This document shows positions 16,072 to 25,418 of a stretch of 45,230 nt of DNA, one piece after another; the first letter of the stretch is position 1, and the number at the start of each line of letters is the position of its first letter. The notes beneath the pieces were generated by a model. That model saw only the letters and a program-made list of their open reading frames with translations. It did no database searches and had not been told where the DNA came from. This DNA is from Chloroflexota bacterium. GTDB lineage: Bacteria > Chloroflexota > Anaerolineae > JAAEKA01. The translations under genes and the position numbers were made by a program. The DNA lies in contig JAKQCW010000242.1 of NCBI GenBank assembly GCA_029558955.1, positions 1 to 45,230 on the forward strand. The letters are read 5' to 3'.

Positions 16072-17241
16072 ATGTCTCACCCCTTCCTCCCCCAACCCCA
16101 CGATAAATTCACCTTCGGTCTGTGGACCGTGGGCAACGTCGGACGCGATCCCTTCGGCGATCCGGTGCGCTGGGCCATGTCCCCTGTTGAGATCGTGCAC
16201 CTGCTGGCTGAGGTCGGCGCGTATGGCGTCAACCTCCACGACAACGACCTGACGCCCATCGACGCCTCAGCGGCTGAGCGCGAGCGCATCGTGCGCAGCT
16301 TCAGGCAGGCGCTGGCGGATACCGGCCTGGTGGTTCCGATGGCTACCACCAATCTGTTCACCGATCCGGCCTTCAAAGATGGCGCGTTCACTGCCAATGA
16401 CCCCAAAGTGCGCGCCTATGCCTTGCAGAAGACCATGCACGCCATCGATCTGGGCGTCGAGCTGGGCGCTCAGGTCTACGTCTTCTGGGGTGGCCGTGAA
16501 GGGGTCGAGACTGACGCCGCCAAGAACCCGGTGACAGCCATCCAGCGCACCCGCGAGGCCATGAACTTCCTCTGCGATTACGTGCGGGACCAGGGCTACA
16601 ACCTGCGCTTTGCCCTGGAGGCCAAGCCCAACGAGCCGAGGGGCGACATCTACAACGCCACCACCGGCCACATGCTGGCCTTCATCGCCACCCTGGATCA
16701 CCCGGAGATGGTGGGCGTCAACCCGGAGGTAGCCCACGAACAGATGGCCGGCCTCAACTTCCTGCACAACGTGGCCCAGGCCTGGGAGGCCGGCAAGCTC
16801 TTCCACATCGACCTGAACGACCAGGCCTTTGGCCGCTACGACCAGGACTACCGCTTCGGCGCGGTCAACCTCAAGTCAGCCTTCTTCCTGGTCAAGTTCC
16901 TGGAGGATGTGGGCTACGACGGCAGCAGGCACTTCGACGCGCACGCCTATCGCACCGAGGACCGCGAGGGGGTCAAGGACTTCGCGCGCGGCTGCATGCG
17001 CACCTACCTGATCCTCAAGGAGAAGGCCGCCCGGTGGAACGCCGATCAGGAGATCCAGGCCCTGCTGGCGGAGATCAACGCCGACGATGGCAGCGTCGCT
17101 CCATTCAGAGGAATCTACAGCCGGGCCAAAGCCGACGCGCTCAAGGCCGCCCGCTTCGACCGCCAGGCGCTGGGCGCGCGTGGCCTGGGCTACGAGCGGC
17201 TGGATCAGTTGACGGTGGAGCTGTTGCTGGGGGTGCGATAG
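16072..17241 (+). CDS. xylA: Xylose isomerase
   Basis: It converts D-xylose to D-xylulose (also glucose to fructose). 389 residues, the short actinobacterial-type class. The start at 16072 gives the classic opening [20 protein letters not shown]; earlier in-frame codons belong to the oxidoreductase tail. Active-site residues: His in [12 protein letters not shown], Glu and Lys in [12 protein letters not shown], Glu and His in [10 protein letters not shown], Asp residues in HIDLNDQ and Asp in [20 protein letters not shown] is the family signature. xylB begins seven bases after its stop. Confidence 0.97.
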   Translation: MSHPFLPQPHDKFTFGLWTVGNVGRDPFGDPVRWAMSPVEIVHLLAEVGAYGVNLHDNDLTPIDASAAERERIVRSFRQALADTGLVVPMATTNLFTDPAFKDGAFTANDPKVRAYALQKTMHAIDLGVELGAQVYVFWGGREGVETDAAKNPVTAIQRTREAMNFLCDYVRDQGYNLRFALEAKPNEPRGDIYNATTGHMLAFIATLDHPEMVGVNPEVAHEQMAGLNFLHNVAQAWEAGKLFHIDLNDQAFGRYDQDYRFGAVNLKSAFFLVKFLEDVGYDGSRHFDAHAYRTEDREGVKDFARGCMRTYLILKEKAARWNADQEIQALLAEINADDGSVAPFRGIYSRAKADALKAARFDRQALGARGLGYERLDQLTVELLLGVR

Positions 17242-17248
17242 GCGCCCT

Positions 17249-18757
17249 ATGCACGCCAACGACGTCGCCCTGCTTGGCCTCGACATCTCCACCACCGGCG
17301 CCAAGGCGCTGCTGATCGACGCGGCCGGCGCGGTCATCGGCAGCGCCACGACGCCGCTGCACATCTCCACCCCGCGGCCGCTGTGGTCTGAGCAGAACCC
17401 GGCCGACTGGTGGGCCGGCATGGCGGCCAGCATCCGCCGTCTGCTGGCCGAGCAGGGGGTGGCCGGCGACCGCATCGCTGCCATCGGTCTGACCGGGCAG
17501 ATGCACGGCCTGACGCTGTTGGACGGCAGCGGCGCCGTTCTGCGTCCGGCCATCCTCTGGAACGATCAGCGCACCGGCCCGCAGTGCGACGAAATCCGTC
17601 GACGGCTGGGCAAGGCGCGGCTGATCCAGATTACCGGCAACGACGCGCTGCCCGGCTTCACCGCGCCCAAGGTGCTCTGGGTGCAGCAGAACGAGCCGGA
17701 GGTCTACGCCCAGGCCCGCCACATCCTGCTGCCCAAGGACACCATCCGCCACCGGCTGACCGGCGACTACGCCATGGACAAGGCCGACGGCGCGGGCACG
17801 ATCCTCTTCGACCTGCGCGCCCGCACCTGGTCGCCGGAGGTGCTGGACGCCCTGGAGATCCCGGCCGCGTGGCTGCCGCCGACCTTCGAGGGGCCGGCCA
17901 TCACCGGGGTGGTCAGCGCGGCGGCCGCGGCCGAGACCGGTCTGGCCGCGGGCACGCCGGTGGTGGGCGGCGGCGGCGACCAGGCGGCGCAGGCCGTGGG
18001 CGTCGGCGCGGTCGAGCCGGGCATTGTGGCGCTGACTCTGGGCACATCGGGCGTGGTCTTCGCCACTACCCCTGCCGCGTTGATCGAGCCGGAGGGCAAG
18101 CTGCACGCCTTCTGCCACGCGGTTCCCGACCGCTGGCACTTCATGGGGGTGATGCTCAGCGCGGCCGGCAGCTTGCAGTGGTATCGCGACAGCCTGGCGC
18201 CCGATCTCACCTTCGACGCCCTGCTGGCCGAGGCCGCGCGCGTTCCGGCCGGCAGCGAGGGGCTGCTCTTCCTGCCCTATCTGACCGGCGAACGCACGCC
18301 GCACCCCGATCCGCTGGCGCGCGGCGCCTGGGTGGGGCTGACCCTGCGCCACGGCCGGCCGCACCTGACGCGCGCCCTGCTGGAAGGGGTGGCCTTTGGC
18401 CTCAAGGACAGCTTCACCCTGATCCAGGGCGCGGGGCTGGGCAGCATCGGGCAGGCGCGGGCCTCAGGGGGCGGCGCCCGCAGCGGCCTGTGGCGCCAGA
18501 TTCTGGCCGATGTGCTGGGCGTGGAGCTGGCGCTGGTCAACACCACCGAGGGCGCGGCCTATGGCGCGGCGCTGCTGGCCGCGGTGGGCGCAGGTTGCTA
18601 TCCCTCCGTCGAGCAGGCCTGCCGGGCCGTGATCCAGGTCACCGGTCGCACCACCCCCGACCCGGCCGCGGTCGCCCGCTATGCCGACCTTTACCCGCGC
18701 TACCAGGCGCTCTACCCCGCGTTGAAAGAAGAATTTCGGGCGATAGGGGATGCGTAG
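17249..18757 (+). CDS. xylB: Xylulokinase
   Basis: It phosphorylates D-xylulose to xylulose 5-phosphate for the pentose phosphate pathway. 502 residues, FGGY kinase fold: LGLDISTTGAKALLID (ATP site start), IGLTGQMHGLTLLD, ILWNDQRTGPQC, the catalytic Asp in GGGGDQAAQAVGVG, LTLGTSGVVF and the late RASGGGARSGLWRQILADVL. It lies immediately after xylA, so the two are co-expressed. Sugar would enter through the ChvE-GguAB transporter at 30.7-34.7 kb. Confidence 0.96.
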   Translation: MHANDVALLGLDISTTGAKALLIDAAGAVIGSATTPLHISTPRPLWSEQNPADWWAGMAASIRRLLAEQGVAGDRIAAIGLTGQMHGLTLLDGSGAVLRPAILWNDQRTGPQCDEIRRRLGKARLIQITGNDALPGFTAPKVLWVQQNEPEVYAQARHILLPKDTIRHRLTGDYAMDKADGAGTILFDLRARTWSPEVLDALEIPAAWLPPTFEGPAITGVVSAAAAAETGLAAGTPVVGGGGDQAAQAVGVGAVEPGIVALTLGTSGVVFATTPAALIEPEGKLHAFCHAVPDRWHFMGVMLSAAGSLQWYRDSLAPDLTFDALLAEAARVPAGSEGLLFLPYLTGERTPHPDPLARGAWVGLTLRHGRPHLTRALLEGVAFGLKDSFTLIQGAGLGSIGQARASGGGARSGLWRQILADVLGVELALVNTTEGAAYGAALLAAVGAGCYPSVEQACRAVIQVTGRTTPDPAAVARYADLYPRYQALYPALKEEFRAIGDA

Positions 18758-18765
18758 AGGCTGGC

Positions 18766-18810
18766 GCCGGCTGAGCAGTTACACGAGATCAACGTTTGGC
18801 CCACCGGCTG
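18766..18810. repeat. Partial copy of the 14.7 kb hairpin element
   Basis: GCCGGCTGAGCAGTTACAC (18766-18784) is identical to 14782-14800, and AACGTTTGGCCCACCGGCTG (18791-18810) nearly matches its right arm. The order of the pieces is changed, which indicates a rearranged copy. Confidence 0.7.
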
Positions 18811-18821
18811 TATATCAACAA

Positions 18822-18865
18822 ACAGGCCCTTTGGACGCTGCCGTCAGCAGATCCAAAGGGCCTGT
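18822..18865. terminator. Bidirectional terminator between xylB and the GH13 gene
   Basis: Arms ACAGGCCCTTTGGA (18822-18835) and TCCAAAGGGCCTGT (18852-18865) form a perfect 14-base-pair stem with a 16-base loop. It sits between two converging genes. Confidence 0.75.
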
Positions 18866-18902
18866 CCCATGCTAAGCTGTCCGCGCTACATCGCTGTTCG
18901 CG

Positions 18903-21900
18903 CTACATCACCGCATCCAGCAGCTTCTCCACCTGATACCCCGACTCCTCGCTGGCGGCCAGCAGCTTGTGCACCACGGCCAGACGCTCCTCGATCTGCG
19001 CCGCGGCCTGCTCGTCGGAGAGGTTGACCATGCTGTCCACCACGGCCGGCAGAGCCAGCCAGCCGCAGAGCTGCTCATAGGCCTCCTGGTTGAACCAGAG
19101 CACCCCTTGATAGCGGTTGACGCCGATGAACTGCTGCACCTCGCTGTCGCGCAGCAGCCGGCTCAGCACGGCAAAGGCCAGGCGCGCGGCCGGCTGGGGC
19201 GTCTTGAACTCGAACCAACGCTGGTTGGAGGTCAGCAGCTTGACCAGGCCCACCGCCTGTTCGGCCGTGGCCGGGGCGACGCCCAGGCCCTGGATGCTGT
19301 GGCTCAGAATGCGCCCCAGCAGCCACTCGTCGATCCAGCTCCGGCTCAGGTCGGCAGAGCTCTTCTCGCCCGCCACCAGGCCCAGATTGTGGATGAAGTG
19401 CCAGCCGAAGACCGTGGCCCAGGCCGCCTGCTGATTGCCCACCTGTGTGATCAACAGATCGGCCAGCGCGCCCAACTGCGGCGCCTCTTCGCCCAGCTCG
19501 ACCAGCCCCAGGATCGCCTCCAGCTCAGCCCGCTGCTGGCTGGCCAGCGCGACCGGGTCGCCGACGCCCTCGGTGAAGTCCCGAATGGCGCTCAGCAGGT
19601 CGGCGTAGCCCGCCTCCACCTCATCCAGCAGCGCCGTGAGCTCGTCCACCTCCTCTTCGGCCTCATCAGCCACGGCCTCGAGCACCGCCTCGGCCAGCTC
19701 GACCGCCTCGGCGATGGCTTCCTCGCTCACCTCAGCGCCTGACTCGACCTCGATATCGATCTCCACCTCGACCTCGGCCAGGTCAGCCCGGGCCGCGTCG
19801 ATCAGCCGCTGGAACATGGCCGCGTCGACCAGCTTTTTGAAGGGAGCATGGATCGGCTGCAAGAAGATCTCCGTCAACGCGTCCTCGATGCTGGGCACGC
19901 CGCGGCCGGCCAGGTAGTCCAGCAGATGGCCGTACTGACGCCACTCGTTGTCCTGCTCCACGCGGAAGTCCAGGAAGACGTGATACTTGAAGGCGCCCAG
20001 CTCGATGTACATGCCCTCGTTGTGTAGTTGCTGGCAATTGCGGATGTACTCCAGGTTGGAGGCCACATCGCGGAAGATGACATAGGCGTTGGGGTCGTTG
20101 GGCAACCCCAGACCGTCGGCCAGCGAGGTCTGCGCCAGATGCTTGCCCTCCCCTTCCTTGACCGCGTAGGCCGCGGAGGTGCGGATCCAGCCGCGCGCCT
20201 CGGCCCATTTGTTGAGATAGATCACCAGCCCGCGCTCGTCGCCCGCCCGGTTGGAATAGGCGAAGACATCCTCATGCACCGAGCCATCGGGCAAGAAGAA
20301 GTCGTAGAGGCGGAAATTGGCCACCTCAGCGAAGAGATAGCGCTTGTGCAGCAAGGGGAAGATCTCCCGCTGGTGGCGCGCCACCAGCCAGGGGTCGGGG
20401 CTTTCATCGCGCATCGGACGGCGGAACTCCATGCCGTACTTCTCGGTGAAGCCCTCCACCTGGCCGTGGCCGAACATGGGCAGGCCGGGCATGGTGGAAA
20501 GGAGGGTGGCCACGCCGAAGTACTTGTCCTCCTTGCCGAACTGCGCCACAGCCGTGTCCTCGTCCGGGTTGTTCATGAAATTGACGTAGCGCTTGAGGAT
20601 CTCCGGGTCGAACTCGACCGTGTTCTTGATCACCGAGCGGTATTTGGCGTTCTCCTCCATCTTGAGCATGTTCATGAACGCGCTGTTGTAGACGCGGTGC
20701 ATGCCCAGGGTGCGCACGAAGTAGCCCTCCATCAGCCAGAAGGCCTCGGCCAGCAGCAGGGTATCGGGCACCTCGGCCGCCACCCGGTCCACCACCTGGC
20801 GCCAGAACTCCTCGGGGAAGACCGCGTCGAAGTCGGGGCGGGTCATGCCATACTCGGCGCGCGAGGCGATGTCGCCGCCGCTGCCCGGCTCCGGGTACCA
20901 GAGCCGCTGGTAATGCTTTTTCGCCAGCGTCATGGCCGCGTCGAAGCGGATGATGGGGAACATCCGCGCCACGTGCAGGATCGTCTGAATCACCGCCTCG
21001 CGCACCTCTGGCAACAGATAGTTGAGCTGGGCGGTGTCGTTCCAGGCCATGCTGGTGCCGTCGTTGCCGTGATAGATGTAGCGCACCTCGCCGGTGTCGA
21101 AGTTGCGCCGCTGGAAAACCACGGCCGCGTCGGTCTTGTCGTAGTAGTGATCCTCCAGGTAGATGCCCACACCGGGCGTGTCGCACAGGTTGGGCCCGTT
21201 GAAGGTGTAGGCCGGGAAGGGGCTGTAGGGCAGTTGCACGAACCAATCGGGGTGTTCGATCACCCATTTCCCGTCGATGCCCACATGGTTGGGCACCATG
21301 TCGCTGGCCAGGCGAATGCCCCGCTGCCAGGCCCGGTCGCGCAGATCGCTGTAGGCGTCGTAGCCGCCCAGGTCCCAGGCGATCTGGTAGTCGTAGAGCG
21401 AGTAAGCTGAGGCCACCGCGTCGGGCTTGCCCATCATCTGCTTGATGCGCTGCGAGGCGCGGCTGCGCTCCCACAGGCCGATCAGCCACAGGCCGGTGAA
21501 GCCGCTCTGCGCCAGCCTGTCCAGCTCTTCATCGGGAATCTGGTTCAGCGTGCGGATCTCCCGCTGATACTGTTTGGAGAGCTGATCCAGCCAGACATAG
21601 GTGTTCTTGGCCAGCATCACCGTCTTGGGCATCCAGTCCAGGTCGGGACTGAAACGCTCCGGCTCCGCGATCAGACCGGAGAAATCGGGCGCGGCTGATG
21701 GTCCGGGACCGCCGCCCACGAAGACGATCTTCTGCTCCTCGGCGATGAAGTCCAGGCTGGCCAGCAAGCGGAAGAGGTACTTGCCCAGGTAGCTGGTCCA
21801 ATGGCTGCGGATATATTCGAGCTGGCCTTCCAGCGAGTTGGGCGAGGCGCGCATGGGCGCCTGCAACAGGTCGAGGATGTTCTCTCCGCCCGCGCCATAG

Positions 21901-22514
21901 CCTGGCTCGCCGGCAAAGAAGACCTTCAATTCGTCGATGATCTGCCGGTACTCGGACTCCTCCACCAGGGTCGAGTCGTCGTACAGCTCGCGGTAGGGGG
22001 AATAGGCCGGGTTGATGTTGGTCAGCCAGAGCAGCAACATCTCTTCCAGCGCGATGCCGCGATTGGGGTCGTTGCCCGTTTCGCCGGCCAGGAACTGCTC
22101 CACCGTGATCTGCCCGCGGTAGATGGGCATGGCCGGGAACTCGCCCTCGAAGGTCTGCAAGGTCTCATCCACCGGCGCTTGGTCGATCTGCTCGTTCAGG
22201 TAATCCAGAGCGCGGGTCAGCACCGTGGGGTTGCGCTGCTGGCGATAGGCCACGAGCATCAGGTGCAGGATCTCATGGATCATGGCCATGGCGTTGATCT
22301 GGCTGGCCTTGACCGCCTGTTCAGGAAAACGCACCAGATCGCGCTTCTCGTTCATTTGCTGGGCAAAGAGCCGCGCCGAGCGGAAGTTGGCGACCACCAT
22401 GGTGCCGCGCACGGAGAAAAGCTCCTCATCGAACTGGTAGAAATCGCGCGCCGCGCGCGAGACGTGAAAGTCCCGGCGAAAATCATGTGGGGGATGCCAC
22501 GACGGTGTGTGCAT
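18903..22514 (-). CDS. Large GH13 (alpha-amylase family) protein with extra N- and C-terminal regions
   Basis: 1203 residues from the ATG at 22514, preceded by AAGGAAG. An upstream extension to 22721 has no support. The central catalytic barrel has region I DMVPNH (405-410), region II IIRFDAA (nucleophile Asp525), region III LLLAEAFW (acid/base Glu590) and region IV FMNNPDED (Asp651). All three catalytic acids are present, though region IV has Pro where the usual His precedes Asp. The ~330-residue N-terminal region is not a known GH13 module to me. It holds MIHEILHLML, a perfect HExxH signature at 80-84. Residues ~905-975 are a Glu/Ala-rich acidic helix. There is no signal peptide, so it is probably cytoplasmic, acting on alpha-glucans or trehalose/maltose-type sugars. 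Substrate unknown. Confidence 0.82.
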   Translation of the reverse strand: MHTPSWHPPHDFRRDFHVSRAARDFYQFDEELFSVRGTMVVANFRSARLFAQQMNEKRDLVRFPEQAVKASQINAMAMIHEILHLMLVAYRQQRNPTVLTRALDYLNEQIDQAPVDETLQTFEGEFPAMPIYRGQITVEQFLAGETGNDPNRGIALEEMLLLWLTNINPAYSPYRELYDDSTLVEESEYRQIIDELKVFFAGEPGYGAGGENILDLLQAPMRASPNSLEGQLEYIRSHWTSYLGKYLFRLLASLDFIAEEQKIVFVGGGPGPSAAPDFSGLIAEPERFSPDLDWMPKTVMLAKNTYVWLDQLSKQYQREIRTLNQIPDEELDRLAQSGFTGLWLIGLWERSRASQRIKQMMGKPDAVASAYSLYDYQIAWDLGGYDAYSDLRDRAWQRGIRLASDMVPNHVGIDGKWVIEHPDWFVQLPYSPFPAYTFNGPNLCDTPGVGIYLEDHYYDKTDAAVVFQRRNFDTGEVRYIYHGNDGTSMAWNDTAQLNYLLPEVREAVIQTILHVARMFPIIRFDAAMTLAKKHYQRLWYPEPGSGGDIASRAEYGMTRPDFDAVFPEEFWRQVVDRVAAEVPDTLLLAEAFWLMEGYFVRTLGMHRVYNSAFMNMLKMEENAKYRSVIKNTVEFDPEILKRYVNFMNNPDEDTAVAQFGKEDKYFGVATLLSTMPGLPMFGHGQVEGFTEKYGMEFRRPMRDESPDPWLVARHQREIFPLLHKRYLFAEVANFRLYDFFLPDGSVHEDVFAYSNRAGDERGLVIYLNKWAEARGWIRTSAAYAVKEGEGKHLAQTSLADGLGLPNDPNAYVIFRDVASNLEYIRNCQQLHNEGMYIELGAFKYHVFLDFRVEQDNEWRQYGHLLDYLAGRGVPSIEDALTEIFLQPIHAPFKKLVDAAMFQRLIDAARADLAEVEVEIDIEVESGAEVSEEAIAEAVELAEAVLEAVADEAEEEVDELTALLDEVEAGYADLLSAIRDFTEGVGDPVALASQQRAELEAILGLVELGEEAPQLGALADLLITQVGNQQAAWATVFGWHFIHNLGLVAGEKSSADLSRSWIDEWLLGRILSHSIQGLGVAPATAEQAVGLVKLLTSNQRWFEFKTPQPAARLAFAVLSRLLRDSEVQQFIGVNRYQGVLWFNQEAYEQLCGWLALPAVVDSMVNLSDEQAAAQIEERLAVVHKLLAASEESGYQVEKLLDAVM

Positions 22515-22793
22515 AAGATACTTCCTTGGGGGTGAGTGATGCGTGATGAATGCGCTACCTGCCTGGCCAGCGCAAGCTGTGAAAGCAGTGACAGGATGGC
22601 TAAGCTTACCACAAGATAGCCGCGGCCACAAGTTGCCGGAGATACGCTCAGCAATTCGCATCCTGGCGGATGGCGGACTGGGCACACGAAGAAGAACCTT
22701 CAGGCGGCTGGCGCGGCGCATTCACGCCGGTCGAACCGGGCCAAAGCCGCGCCTCCCGGACGAATCAGAACTGCTGTTGGTGTGATGCGACAC

Positions 22794-22822
22794 TTGACAG
22801 CAGGAAGAGGCAAGGCTATGAT
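22794..22822 (+). promoter_or_regulatory. Near-consensus promoter, possibly giving a leaderless transcript
   Basis: TTGACA (22794-22799), 17 bases, TATGAT (22817-22822). The lytic transglycosylase ATG at 22829 lies where transcription should begin, so the mRNA may lack a 5' leader. The rest of the 22515-22828 gap shows nothing recognisable. Confidence 0.7.
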
Positions 22823-22828
22823 CGACCC

Positions 22829-25330
22829 ATGTCTGCAAAAAGCTTGCCTTCCCTGCTGCCGCTGTTGATCGGGCTGATCCTGCTGACCGCCTGCCAGCGT
22901 GGCCAGCCAACCGCTACCGCGACGCCGACTCCCAGCCCAACGGTCGTGACTGACGCCGCGCCGACCGACGCCGCACCGCCGGTCGCGGCCAGCGATCCCA
23001 CGCCGGCGCCCACGGCCACGACCCAGGCCACAGCCACCGCTGCGCCGCCGACCGTGACCCCGACGTCGACGGCCGCGTCCACGCCCACCCCGGCCCTGCC
23101 CCCTTCCACACGCATGGCCGAGGCGCGGCGGCTGCACCTGAACGGCGACTACGAGAGGGCGCGGGCGCTGTATGCCGCGCTGGTGCAGGAGGATCCGGCC
23201 AGCGCAGAGGCGACTGAGGCCCGCTGGCGGCTGGGCCAGGCCTACCTGGAGGATGGCCAGCCCAGCGCGGCCTTCATCGCCCTGGACCTGGCCCGCCAGC
23301 AGACGCCGGCCGAGGCGCTGCCGCCGGAGGTCGATTTTTGGATCGGCGAGGCGCTGGGCCAGATCGGCAACCCCGCCGGCGCGGTGGAGGCCTATCGACG
23401 CTATCTGGCCCGCGAGGACGCGCTGGCCGGCGAGGTGAACCTGCGCATCGGACGTCTGCTGCGCGAGGCGGGAGACCAGGAGGGCGCGCTGGCGGCCTTG
23501 CAGCAGAGCACAGCCACGGCCACCGACAACTTCGTGCTCTTCGCGGCGCGCGAGGAGCTGGCGGAGCTGCACGAACAGCAGGGGGATGGCGCGGCCGCAC
23601 TGGCCCAGCTCGATCAGATCCTGGCTGTCAGCCAATTTGCCCGCTACCGCGCCGAGCTGCAACAGCGGGCCGGCGACCTGCTGCTGGCAGCCGGCGACGC
23701 TGCGGGCGCCAGCGAACGCTATCGCCGCGCCATCGCCGAGGATGAGCAGAGCTTTGGGGCGCTCAGCGCGGCCAACGCGCTGGCCGGGCTGGGCCAGCCG
23801 CTGGACGACCTGACCACTGGTCGCATCCTGCTGGGCAACGGCGCCTATGCGGAAGGGATCGCGGCGATCTATCGCTATCTCGAGGCGACGCCCGACCACC
23901 CGGCCGCGCCGCACCTACTGGCAGCCGAGGCCTATTTCAGCCAGCGCGAATATGCCCGCGCCCTGGCCGAATGGCAGTCGCTGCTGGACACCCACCCCGA
24001 ATACAGCGACCGGCCAGCCACGCTGCTGCGCATGGCCGTGGCCCACACCCGGCTGGGCAACCTGGACGCGGCCCGCGATCTCTACCGCCAGGTGGGAAGC
24101 GCGGCCGCGCTGCTGGAGGCCGCACGCCTGGCCGAACGCAACGGCGACTGCCGCACAGCCGGCGCGGAATATCTGGAGATCGCCCGGCTCCACCCGACCG
24201 CGGCCGAGGCTGGCGAGGCGCTCTACCGCGCCGGCGTCTGCCAATACCGCCTGGGCCAGACCGCCAGCGCGGCCGAAAGCTGGCAGCGGCTGATCGACAG
24301 CTACCCGGCCAACACCTACGCCCACGCCGGCCGCTTCTGGGCGGGCAAGGCCGCGCTGGAGATGGGCGACGGCGCGCGGGCCGTCAGCCTCTGGCAGCCG
24401 TTGCAGCATGAGGCGGCCGACAGCTATTACACCGCCCGCGCCCAGGAGCTGGCCATTGGGGCCGGCTTGCCCGGCGCCGACAGCCTGGCCATCCAGGCGG
24501 CGCAGCCGGCCGCGGACGACGACGGCTCCCTGGCCGCGGCCGAGCGCTGGCTGGCCGGCTGGGCCGCGCCGGCAGGGAGCGACCCGGCCACGCTGCGCCA
24601 ACTGCCCGCGGCCGTGGCGGCTGACCCGCAGTTGCGCCGCGGCGAGGCCTATCTGGCGGCCGGCATGCGGGCGGAAGCGATGCGCGAGCTGAGCGAGGTG
24701 CGCCAGCGCTACAACGACGACCCGCTGGCGCTTTATGCACTGGCGCTGCGCTTCGACCAGTTGCGTCTCTACTCCCACGCCACGCTTGCCGCCATCCGCC
24801 TGGCCGCGCTCAGCCCCGACGGGCTTTTCGGCGCGCCGCTGGCCATCCAGCGCATGGCCTATCCCCAGCACTACGCTGACATCGTGCAGGCCGAGGCCGC
24901 GGCGCAGGGGGTCGATCCGCTGTTGATCTACGCCCTGATCCGCCAGGAGAGCTTCTTCGAGCAGGGCGCGCGCTCCTCGGCCGCGGCCCAAGGTCTGACG
25001 CAGGTCATTCCCAGCACGGCCGAATGGATCGCCGACGCCATGGGCTGGCCCAACTTCCAGCCCGATGACATCTACAAGCCCTACCTCAACGTCAAGTTCG
25101 GAACCTATTACCTCAAGGCCGCGCTGGACATGTTCGACGGCAACCCCTACCCGGCGCTGGCGGGCTACAACGCGGGGCCGGGCAACGCGCGCTACTGGCT
25201 GGAGCAGGCGCAGACCGATGACGACGATCTCTATGTGGAGGAGATCACCATCAACGAGCCCAAGCTGTATGTGCGCCGGGTGCTGGCGCACCTGGCGACC
25301 TATCGGCGGCTGTATGGCGGGGGGCCGTAG
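22829..25330 (+). CDS. Lipoprotein lytic transglycosylase with TPR-like superhelix (Slt type)
   Basis: It cleaves peptidoglycan glycan strands to 1,6-anhydro ends in the envelope. 833 residues. The signal LLPLLIGLILLTAC makes Cys22 the lipidation site; a Thr/Pro/Ala-rich linker runs to about residue 92. A long array of TPR-like helical repeats (about 95-650) is followed by an SLT domain: LIYALIRQESFFEQGARSSA with catalytic Glu707, GLTQVIPSTAEWIA, GTYYLKAALD and LAGYNAGPGNARYW. The start is fixed by the signal peptide and the promoter. It is unlinked to division or recombination genes here. Confidence 0.93.
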   Translation: MSAKSLPSLLPLLIGLILLTACQRGQPTATATPTPSPTVVTDAAPTDAAPPVAASDPTPAPTATTQATATAAPPTVTPTSTAASTPTPALPPSTRMAEARRLHLNGDYERARALYAALVQEDPASAEATEARWRLGQAYLEDGQPSAAFIALDLARQQTPAEALPPEVDFWIGEALGQIGNPAGAVEAYRRYLAREDALAGEVNLRIGRLLREAGDQEGALAALQQSTATATDNFVLFAAREELAELHEQQGDGAAALAQLDQILAVSQFARYRAELQQRAGDLLLAAGDAAGASERYRRAIAEDEQSFGALSAANALAGLGQPLDDLTTGRILLGNGAYAEGIAAIYRYLEATPDHPAAPHLLAAEAYFSQREYARALAEWQSLLDTHPEYSDRPATLLRMAVAHTRLGNLDAARDLYRQVGSAAALLEAARLAERNGDCRTAGAEYLEIARLHPTAAEAGEALYRAGVCQYRLGQTASAAESWQRLIDSYPANTYAHAGRFWAGKAALEMGDGARAVSLWQPLQHEAADSYYTARAQELAIGAGLPGADSLAIQAAQPAADDDGSLAAAERWLAGWAAPAGSDPATLRQLPAAVAADPQLRRGEAYLAAGMRAEAMRELSEVRQRYNDDPLALYALALRFDQLRLYSHATLAAIRLAALSPDGLFGAPLAIQRMAYPQHYADIVQAEAAAQGVDPLLIYALIRQESFFEQGARSSAAAQGLTQVIPSTAEWIADAMGWPNFQPDDIYKPYLNVKFGTYYLKAALDMFDGNPYPALAGYNAGPGNARYWLEQAQTDDDDLYVEEITINEPKLYVRRVLAHLATYRRLYGGGP

Positions 25331-25418
25331 GCCGGAGAAGCGGCCTCACGGCCCGGCTGAAGCCTCGACTCCGGTTTGGGAAGGCCCAGGCGCACATGCA
25401 CCCCGGTGAACCAGGCAG

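Noticed and set aside
22515..22721. Longer N-terminus for the GH13 gene up to 22721
   Set aside because: The added residues have no conserved character, while the ATG at 22514 has a good ribosome-binding site.
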